Source: Anadara kagoshimensis
Taxonomy: Eukaryota > Mollusca > Bivalvia > Arcoida > Arcidae
DNA length: 64,000 nucleotides
Direction: 5' to 3'
NCBI GenBank assembly: GCA_021292105.1
Contig: CM037861.1
Coordinates: 30,861,674 to 30,925,673, forward strand
Of the stretch, positions 54,620 through 64,000 are shown piece by piece. Made by a program: the position numbers and the translations under genes. Under the pieces are notes generated by a model. That model was not told the origin of the DNA. It ran no database searches and saw only the letters and a list, made by a program, of their open reading frames with translations. Position 1 is the first letter of the stretch. Each line of letters begins with the position of its first letter.

Positions 54620-57600
54620 CATACAATACACACATTTAAAAGGCGTGCATACAACTTAGTCCCAAACCCGTCGTTCCCAAACCCGTCGTTTAAAAGTGTG
54701 CTGTGTTTTCATGTATACACCATAGTCCCAAACGTTGTTTAAAAGTGTGATGTGTTTGCGTTTATGTATACAACATAGTCCCAACACGTCATTTAAAAGT
54801 GTGCTGTGTTTTCATGTATACAACATGGTACCAAAACGTCATTTAAAAGTGTGCTGTGTTTTCATGTATACAACATAGTACCAAAACGACATTTAAAAGT
54901 GTGTTGTGTTTGTGTGTATATAAAATAGTCCCAAAACGACATTTAAAAGTGTATTGTGTTTTCATGTATACAGAACAGTGCAAAAACGTCATTTAGAAGT
55001 GTGTTGGGTTTTCAAGTATACAACATAGTCCCAAGAGCTTTTCAAATATGCGTTGTGTTTTCATGTATACAACATAGTACCAAAACGACATTTAAAAGTG
55101 TGTTGTGTTTGTGTGTATATAAAATAGTCCCAAAACGACATTTAAAAGTGTATTGTGTTTTCATGTATACAGCACAGTGCAAAAACGTCATTTAAAAGTC
55201 TGTCGGGTTTTCATGTATACAACATAGTCCCTAAACGTCATATAAAAGTGTGTCGGGATTTCATGTTTACAACATAGTCCCAAAACGTCGTATGAAAGTG
55301 TGTTGGGTTTTCATGTATACAACATGGTAATAAAACGTCGTATAAAAGTGTGTTGGGTTTTCATGTATACAACATGGTACCAAAACGTCGTATGAAAGTG
55401 TGTTGGGTTTTCATGTATACAACATGGTACCAAAACGTCATTTAAAAGTGTGTTGTGTGTTCATGTATACAGCATAGTCCCAAAACGTCATATAAAAGTG
55501 TGTTGGGTTTTCATGTCTACAACATAGTCCCAAAACGTCATATAAAATTGTGTTGGGTTTTCATGTATACAATATAGTCCCAAAACGTCAATTAACACCG
55601 TGACGTGTTTTCATGTATACAACATATACCAAAACGTCATATAAAAGTATGTCGGATTTTCTTGTATACAACATAGTCCCAAAACGTCATATAAACGTGT
55701 GTTGGGATTTCATGTTTACAACATAGTCCCAAAACGTCATATAAGATTGTGTTGTGTTTCATGAATACAACATAGACCAAAACGTCATATAAAAGTATGA
55801 CGGGTTTTCATGTATACAACATAGTCCCAAAACGTCATATAAACGTGTGTTGGGATTTCATGTATACAACATAGTCCCAAAACTTCATATAAACGTGTGT
55901 TGGGATTTCATGTTTACAACATAGTCCCAAAACGTCATATAAGATTGTGTTGTGTTTCATGAATACAACATAGACCAAAACGTCATATAAAAGTGTGTTA
56001 GGTTTTCATGTATACAACATAGTCCTAAAACGCCATTTAAATGTGTGCTGTGATTTCATGTATACAACATGGTACCAAAACGTCATTTAAAAGTGTGCTG
56101 TGATTTCATGTATACAACATGGTACCAAAACGTCATTTAAAAGTGTGTTGTGTTTTTATATATACAATATAACACCAAAACTTCATTTAAAAGTGTGCTG
56201 TGTTTTCATGTGTACAACATAGTCCCAAAACGTTATATAAAAGTGTGTTGTGTTTTTATATATACAATATAACACCAAAACGTCATTTAAAAGTGTGTTG
56301 TGTTATCATGTATACAACATAGTCCCAAAACGTCATTTAAAAGTGTGTTGTGTTTTTATATATACAATATAACACCAAAACGTCATTTAAAAGTGTGTTG
56401 TGTGTTCATGTATACAACATAGTCCCAAACGTTGTTTAAAAGTGTGTTGTGTGTTCATGTATAAAGCAAAGTCCTTAAACGTCATTTAAAAGTGTTCTGT
56501 GTTTCATGCATGGAATATAGTCGCAAAACGTCACTTAAAAGTGTGTTTTCATATATACAGCATAGTTCCAAACGTTGTTTAAAAGTGTGACGTGTTTGTG
56601 TGTATAGAAAAGTGTGTTGTGTTTTCATGTATACAACGTAGTTCCGGAACCTCATTCAAACTGTGATGTAATTTCATGTTTACAGTATATTACCCCTAAA
56701 AACTCATTTAAAAGTGTGCAGTGTTTGTGTGTATAGGACATAATACATAATGTATGTAACAAAATGTCATTTAAAAGTGAGTTGTGTTTTTGTGTATACA
56801 ATATTGTACCAAAACGTTATTCAAATATGTGTTGCTTTTTCATTTTAATAGCGTAGTCCCAACAAGTCAATAAAAAGTGTGTTGTGTTTTCATTTTAACA
56901 GCATTGTTCCAAAACGTCATTTAAAAGTGTGCTGTGTTTTCATGTATACAACATAGTCTCAAAACGTCGTTTAAAAGATAACTGTGTTTTCATACGACAC
57001 GTTATTCAAATATGTGTTGTGTTTTGATTTAACAGTATAGTTCCAAAACGTCAATAAGAGTGTGCTGTGTCTTCATGTATACAGCATAGTCCTAAACGTT
57101 GTTTAAAAGTGTGATGTGTTTTCATGTATACAGCATTGTTCCAAAATATCATTTAAAAGTGTGCTGTGTTTTCATATATACAGCATAGTCTCAAAATGTC
57201 ATTTAAAAGTGTGCTGTGTTTTCATGTGTACAGCATAGTCCTAAACGTTATTTAAAAGTGTGATGTGTTTGCGTGTAAACAACATAGGCACAAATCGTCA
57301 TTTAACAGTGTGGCATGTTTTCATGTTTACAGCATAGTGCCACAAACGTCGTTTAAAAGTATGCTGTGTTTTCATATATACAACACAGTCCCACAAACGT
57401 CGTTTAAAAGTGTGCTGTGTTTTCATGTGTACAGCTCAGTACCACAACGTCGTTTAAAATTGTGCTGTGTTTTCATGTGTACAGCTTTGTACCAAACCGT
57501 CGTTTAAAAGTATGCTGTGTTTTTATGTGTACAGCTCATTACCAAAACGTCGTTTAAAAGTGTGACGTGATTGCGTGTATACAACAAATTCCCAAACGTT

Positions 57601-59680
57601 GTTTAAAAGTGTGCTGTGTTTTCATGTGTACATGTACAGCTTTGTACCAAAACGTCGTTAAAATTGTGCTGTGTTTTCATGTGTACAGCTTAGTACCAAA
57701 ACGCCGTTTACAATTGTGCTGTGTTTTTATGTGTAAAGCTCAGTACAAAAACGTCGTTTAAAAGTGTGACGTGTTTGCGTGTATACAACAAATTCCCAAA
57801 CGTTGTTTAAAAGTGTGCTGTGTTTTCATGTGTACATGTACAGCTTTGTACCAAAACGTCGTTTAAAATTGTGCTGTGTTTTCATGTGTACAGCTCTGTA
57901 CCAAAACGTCGTTTAAAAGTGTGACGTGTTTTCATGTGTACAGCTGTGTACCAAAACGTCGTTTAAAATTGAGCTGTGTTTTCATGTGTACAGCTCAGTA
58001 CCAAAACGTCGTTTAAAAGTGTGGTGCTGTGTTTTCATGTGTACAGTTCAGTACCAAAACGTCGTTTAAAAGTATGCTGTGTTTTCATATATACAACACA
58101 GTCCCACAAACGTCGTTTAAAAGTGTGCTGTGTTTTCATGTGTACAGCTCAGTACCACAACGTCGTTTAAAATTGTGCTGTGTTTTCATGTGTACAGCTT
58201 TGTACCAAACCGTCGTTTAAAAGTATGCTGTGTTTTTATGTGTACAGCTCATTACCAAAACGTCGTTTAAAAGTGTGACGTGATTGCGTGTATACAACAA
58301 ATTCCCAAACGTTGTTTAAAAGTGTGCTGTGTTTTCATGTGTACATGTACAGCTTTGTACCAAAACGTCGTTTAAAATTGTGCTGTGTTTTCATGTGTAC
58401 AGCTTAGTACCAAAACGCCGTTTACAATTGTGCTGTGTTTTTATGTGTAAAGCTCAGTACCAAAAACGTCGTTTAAAAGTGTGACGTGTTTGCGTGTATA
58501 CAACAAATTCCCAAACGTTGTTTAAAAGTGTGCTGTGTTTTCATGTGTACATGTACAGCTTTGTACCAAAACGTCGTTTAAAATTGTGCTGTGTTTTCAT
58601 GTGTACAGCTCTGTACCAAAAACGTCGTTTAAAAGTGTGACGTGTTTTCATGTGTACAGCTGTGTACCAAAACGTCGTTTAAAATTGAGCTGTGTTTTCA
58701 TGTGTACAGCTCAGTACCAAAACGTCGTTTAAAAGTGTGGTGCTGTGTTTTCATGTGTACAGTTCAGTACCAAAACGTCGTTTAAAAGTGTGCTGTGTTT
58801 ATATGTGTACAGCTCAGTACCAAAACGTCGTTTAAAATTGTGACGTGTTTGCGTGTATACAACATATTCCCAAACGTTGTTTAAAAGTGTGATGTGTTTT
58901 GATGTAAACAACATAGGCACAAATCGTCATTTAACCGTGTGGCATGTTTTCATGTTTACAGCATGGTGCCACAAACGTCGTTTAAAACTGTGCTATGTTT
59001 TCATGTGTACAGCATAGTCCCAAAACGTCATTTAAAAGTGTGCTTTATTTCATGCATTAAATATAGTCGCAAAACGTCACTATTAAGTGTGTTGTGTTTT
59101 CATGTATACAACATAGTCCCACAAACGTCACTTAAAAGTGTGTTGTGTTTCATGCATAAAATATAGTCGCAAAACGTCACTTAAAAGTGTGTTGTGTTTT
59201 CATGTATACAACATAGTTCCGGAACCTCATTCAAACTGTTTTAAATTCATGTTACAGTTTATTACCCCTAAAAAGTCATTTAAAAGTGTGCTGTGGTTGT
59301 GTGTATAGAACATAATACATAATGTATGTAACAAAATGTCATTTAAAAGTGAGTTATGTTTTTGTGTATACAATATTGTACCAAAACGTTATTCAAATAT
59401 GTGTTGTGTTTTCATTTTAACAACATAGTCCCAACAAGTCAATAAAAAGTGTGTTGTGTTTTCATGTATACAGCATAGTCCCACAAACGTCATTTAAAAG
59501 TGTGATGTGTTTGCGTTTATACAACATAGCACCAAAACGTCATTTAAAAGAGTGCTGTGTTTTCATGTATACAACATAGTCCCAAAACGTCATTTAACAG
59601 TGTGTTGTGTTTTCATTTTAACAGCATAGTACCAAAACGTCGTTTAAAAGATTACTGTGTTTTCATACAAAACAAAGTAA
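54620..59680 (+). repeat. 50-51-bp satellite array, about 100 copies
   Basis: Consensus 'ccaaaacgtcatttaaaagt' + 'gtgttgtgttttcatgtata' + 'caacatagtc'. Units of 50 and 51 bp alternate. Subfamilies follow one another: 'tatacaacatagtccc' units to about 57.2 kb, 'gtgtacagctcagtacc' units from 57.4 to 58.9 kb, then the first type again. Units are more diverged at both edges. Each unit keeps an 'acgtca' or 'acgtcg' word. Confidence 0.97.
57310..58740 (+). repeat. higher-order duplication of about 713 bp within the satellite
   Basis: The rare variant 'agtatgctgtgttttcatat' occurs at 57358 and again at 58071, 713 bp apart, followed both times by the same order of variants ('cagctcagtaccacaacgtc', 'ttgtaccaaaccgtcg', 'gtgattgcgtgtatacaac', 'gtgtacatgtacagctttg'). 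About 14 units were copied as a block. Confidence 0.9.
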
Positions 59681-59889
59681 AAACCGGAAATTAAGTTAAA
59701 CACGCGAACTCCCATCAGGGAAGTGGGGATGGGTGGTCCGGAAAGGTAAGCACTTCCTGTATAGCCACGTGTGTAATAGAATTTTGAAATGAAAGGAACA
59801 TAGCACTGTGGAACATAAATATGTCCAGGGCAATTTTAGATACAAAGACATCAACAATACTGTGTTTTTGTGCTTTTTGAGAGCCCTGA

Positions 59890-60057
59890 TAAGCCTAGGC
59901 TTTGGCACTACTTATGTTGTATACACAAATAAAATACACACCCTTAAATGTCTTTTTTAACTTTGTATGTACACATAAAGTACACACTCGTATATGACAT
60001 CTTACAAACTTCGTACAAACACATACAATACACACTCGAACATTACAGTTATGTAAC

Positions 60058-60110
<53 letters not shown>

Positions 60111-60200
60111 TTGTAACTTTAACTGTATACACACATTTTTTATATTATTGTACATATGCAAACTATGCATACTCGTAAATAACATTTTTGCAACTTTTGT
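59890..60200 (+). repeat. relic repeat units around an (AC)n microsatellite
   Basis: Diverged units with 'aatacacactcg' and 'tacaaacacatacaatacac' surround a pure (AC)n tract at 60061-60109. They may be remnants of the neighbouring satellite, but the similarity is weak. Confidence 0.6.
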
Positions 60201-60299
60201 GTCATATTAAACATTGTTGAATTTTCTGAATGAAGTTTTGAAAAATTTCTCAGATGACAGCGATCTTATAATTTATATATACACAATACAAATTGAAAA

Positions 60300-62760
60300 C
60301 TATCAAAAAGGAACTTAATATGTAATGAAAGCTATCAGAACAGACAATTAACACGTTATGAAACCTCTCAGAACAGACAATTAACACGTTATGAAAACTA
60401 TCAGAACAGACAATTAACACGTTATGAAAGCTATCAGAACAGACAATTAACACGTTATGAAAACTATCAAAACAGACAATTAACACGTTATGAAAACTAT
60501 CAGAACAGACAATTAACACGTTATGAAAGCTATCAGAACAGACAATTGACACGTTATGAAAGCTATCAGAACAGACAATTAACACGTTATGAAACCTCTC
60601 AGAACAGACAATTAACACGTTATGAAAACTATCAGAACAGACAATTAACACGTTATGAAAACTATCAGAACAGACAATTAACACGTTATGAAAACTATCA
60701 GAACAGACAATTAACACGTTATGAAAACTATCAGAACAGACAATTAACACGTTATGAAAGCTATCAGAACAGACAATTAACACCTTATGAAACCTCTCAG
60801 AACAGACAATTAACACGTTATGAAAACTATCAGAACAGACAATTAACACGTTATGAAAACTCTCAGAACAGACAATTGACAGGTTCCGAAAAAAACCTAT
60901 CAGAATAGGCAATTAATACATTATGAAAACTATCAGAAAAGACAATTGACACTATGAAACTTTTCAGAACAAACAGATGACATGTAATGAAACGTTTCAG
61001 AACGGACAATTGACAAGTCATAAAAACTATCAGAACAGACAATTGACACGCTTTGATAATGAACATAATAGGCAATTGATACGTAATGAAAACTATTAGC
61101 ACGTACAATATTATATGAAAACTTTCAGAGGGACAATTGACACGTTATGAAACCTCTCAGAACATACAATTAAAACGTTATGAAACCTCCCAGAACAGAC
61201 AATTGGCACGTTATGAAACCTCTTAGTACAGACAATTGACACGTTATGAAACCTCTCAAAACAGACAATTGACACGTTATGAAACCTTTCAAAACAGACA
61301 ATTGACATGTTATGAAACATTTCAAAACAGACAATTGACATGTTATGAAAAGACAATTGACACGTTATGAAACCTCTCAGAAAAGACAATTGACACGTTA
61401 TGAAACCTCTCAAAACAGACAATTGACACGTTATGAAACCTCTCAAAACAGAACACTGACACGACATGAAAAGACAATTGACACGTTATGAAACCTTTCA
61501 GAACAGGCAATTGATACGTTATGAAACATCTCAGAACAGACAATTGACACGTTATGAAACCTCTCAGAACAGACAATTGATGCGTTATGAAGTCTTTCAG
61601 AACAGACAGTTGACACGTTATAAAAAATACTAGAACAGAAAATTGACGTGTTATGAAACTTATTAGAACAGGCAATTGACAAGTCAAAATCCTTTTAGAA
61701 CATACAAATGACACGTTATAAAATCTCTCAGAATAGACAATTGATACGTTATGAAAACTATCAGGACAGACAATTGACACGTAACGAAAACTATCAGAAC
61801 AGACAATTTACACGTTATGCAAACTATCAGAACAGACAATCGACACGTTAGTAAAACTATCAGAACAGACAATTGGCATACGTAATGAAAACTATCAGAA
61901 CAGACAATTGACACGTTATGAAATCTTTCAGAACAGGCAATTGATACGTTATGAAACATCTCAGAACAGACAATTGACACGTTATGAAACCTCTGAGAAC
62001 AGACAATTGATACGTTATGACGTCTTTCAGAACATACAGTTGACATGTTATGAATTTTTTTTCAGAACAGACAATATGACATGTTATGAAAACTATCAGA
62101 ACAGAAAATGACATACGTTATGAAAACTATTAGAACAGGGAATGGGCACGTTATGAAAACTATCAGAGAGACAATCGGCACGTTATGAAAACTATCAGAA
62201 CAGACAATTTACACGTTAGTAAAACTGTCAGAACAGACAATTGACACGTTAGTAAAACTATCAGAACAGATAATTGACATACGTTATGAAAACTATTAGA
62301 ACAGACAATCGACACGTTATGAAAACTATCAGAACAGACAATCGACACGTTATGAAAACTATCAGAACAGACAATTGGTACGTCATGAAAACTATCAGAA
62401 GTTATAATTGATACGTCATGAAAACTATCAGAAGTTATAATTAATACGTCATGAAAACTATCAGAAGTTATAATTGATACGTTATTGAAACTATCAGAAG
62501 CTACAATTGATACGTTATGAAAAATATCCGAATAAATTGACATGTTATGAAACATTTGGTACGTTATGACAATGAAAATCAGAACAATTGATACGTTATG
62601 ATAACTTTCAGAACAATCATTGAGTATATACGAAAACCAACCCTAACCGACAATTGATACGTTTAAAAAAATATCAGACAGAACAGACACGTTTTGAAAA
62701 CACTCGGTGGGAACAATTGACACGTAATCAAAACTATCAGAAGGAACAGTGATACGTTAT
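60300..62760 (+). repeat. 33-bp satellite array, about 70 copies
   Basis: Unit 'gaaaactatcagaacagaca' + 'attaacacgttat'. The left part (60330-60880) is almost homogeneous and the right part is progressively diverged, with a sub-block of 'gaagttataattgatacgtc' variants near 62395-62500. As 33 is a multiple of three, both strands stay open over long stretches, giving 11-residue repeats such as SFHNVLIVCSD on the minus strand. Confidence 0.97.
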
Positions 62761-62764
62761 GATT

Positions 62765-64000
62765 CGTTGTCAAAGGACTAACATTTTCGGTAATTTGTTT
62801 CATAAAAAGCTGCCTTAATATTTTGGATTGCGATTGGCGGACCAACAGAAAAGGAACAATCTTATACAGAACGCAACGGCAATCACATCTGAAAGACTGA
62901 GGTGAGAACATGTGCTCCGGAAGAAGTGTCTAATTTTAAATTTCTGCCACCTTTACAGCATCCAAAATTTTCGTCTTCGCGTCATTTTATTTATTTATTA
63001 TGGCGGGTTTTTTTTCTTTTCCTTTGGGTTATATAATTCCTTTTCTTCTCTTTTTCAAAGCCTATTGAAATTATAATTAACGCCTCTATCCATGATGAAA
63101 AGGATATATTAAAGAACAAATTAAATATTGCCCGAAAACAGAAAAACCCGAGGCTGTCCATGGCAGATTGTGATCAATAATTATGAATTGGATAAGTTTT
63201 AATGAAGATAAACTGATTATCTACATTTTTCTCATTTCATCAAGAGCACCGCGATAAAGAAAAAATTAAAGAAATAAAATTGCGATTATAATCATACTAT
63301 TCACGCACTGCTGTGGCGTTTTTGTTAAATAACAAAAAATTAACAAGATCACATGGAGCTATTTGTGTTGATTGACTAAAGACTAATATGGATGACATAA
63401 TTAACTTTTCTTTGATCTTTTCCGATTTACAAGTTTAAGCCATTTTACCTGTGCGAGAAACCGTGTATCTGAGACGATCTGTAAGCGTCATTTATTTCCT
63501 TTTTATAGATAATTTGTCTCGCAAAGACTCAAATGCTCTCAAGCGTATGCATATCGAGCTTTTCTATGTCCTCACAGATTATTAGTTCGGTTTGAGCACG
63601 TTAAAACAAATAAATGAATTGGAAGCGATAACCCGTTGTTAAAGCCAATACTGAAAGAAGACAAAGGAATCGGTTCCTTTGAAGATGATCCGCCCTGCGT
63701 GGGACAAAAGAATGTTTTTATGTTTCATTATTTTAACATCTTTCTAGATTTTAAATTTTTGATCTAAAATTACAGAACGAAAGAACAAAGAATTGGATTT
63801 AATAAGAAACTCAATAGTAAAGCTGGTCGTATTATAAACACCGGTTTAATTATACTCGCTATGTTACCGTTTTAAAATCAAAATAAATAATAAAAACCTG
63901 GGTTTTTTAATTATTATTTTTATCGATGATTTGTTATCTGTGAATTATCAGATTTTCAAAGAACTTGACGAAATGAACGATTTTCGGATGTTTATAAATT
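62765..64000. other. unique-looking flank after the satellites
   Basis: AT-rich, no supported gene, repeat or RNA feature. Frames are short and without motifs. Confidence 0.45.

Noticed and set aside
57265-59166. Plus-strand frames with KSVLCFHVYSSVPQTSF-like repeats
   Set aside because: They come from 51-bp satellite units read in one frame; 50-bp units break them, and there is no gene structure.
60250-60912. 220-residue open frame on the minus strand
   Set aside because: It lies wholly in the 33-bp satellite; the frame stays open because 33 is a multiple of three, and the opposite strand is open too.
54620-62760. CRISPR-like repeat arrays
   Set aside because: Units are directly tandem with no unique spacers, and the context is animal DNA.

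Overview
This is animal nuclear DNA. It is AT-rich and intron-rich, with one multi-exon metabolic gene, nested DNA transposons, tRNA-derived SINEs and long satellite arrays. There is no bacterial-style operon, ribosome-binding-site context or CRISPR array. The OGDH sequence, the abundant 'acatgtaca'-type words and the style of the SINEs suggest a mollusc, most likely a bivalve. That placement is inference.

Positions 2086-42540 (+) hold the 3' part of the gene for 2-oxoglutarate dehydrogenase E1 (OGDH). I resolved 18 coding exons, all bounded by AG/GT with compatible phases. The first two (2086-2188 and 5933-6038) encode alternative versions of the same protein segment and are best read as mutually exclusive exons; only the first carries the DADLD motif linked to Ca2+ sensing in mammals. 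One transcript through the window codes for 879 residues and ends in TGA at 42538-42540. The 5' exons lie upstream of the window.

The OGDH introns carry several minisatellites (37, 111, 44, 64 and about 67 bp units), SINEs, small inverted-repeat elements and a dead mariner. The intron between 19069 and 25890 contains a complete 6182-bp DNA transposon on the opposite strand. It has 28-bp terminal inverted repeats (27/28 identical) and a 4-bp AAGT target-site duplication. It encodes a multi-exon, frameshifted member of a marine-invertebrate protein family with a HCDNCPGQ ... GHTRCLVD signature, which I read as its transposase. This is the strongest candidate for something undescribed.

From about 42.5 kb onward come the OGDH 3' UTR and then gene-poor sequence: a full-length SINE with target-site duplication, a 255-bp MITE, several copies of a TA-flanked MITE, a LINE 3' fragment and a 41-bp minisatellite. 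Two large adjacent satellites follow, with units of about 50 bp (54.6-59.7 kb) and 33 bp (60.3-62.8 kb). I see no protein-coding gene after OGDH; the open frames in the satellites follow from their unit lengths.
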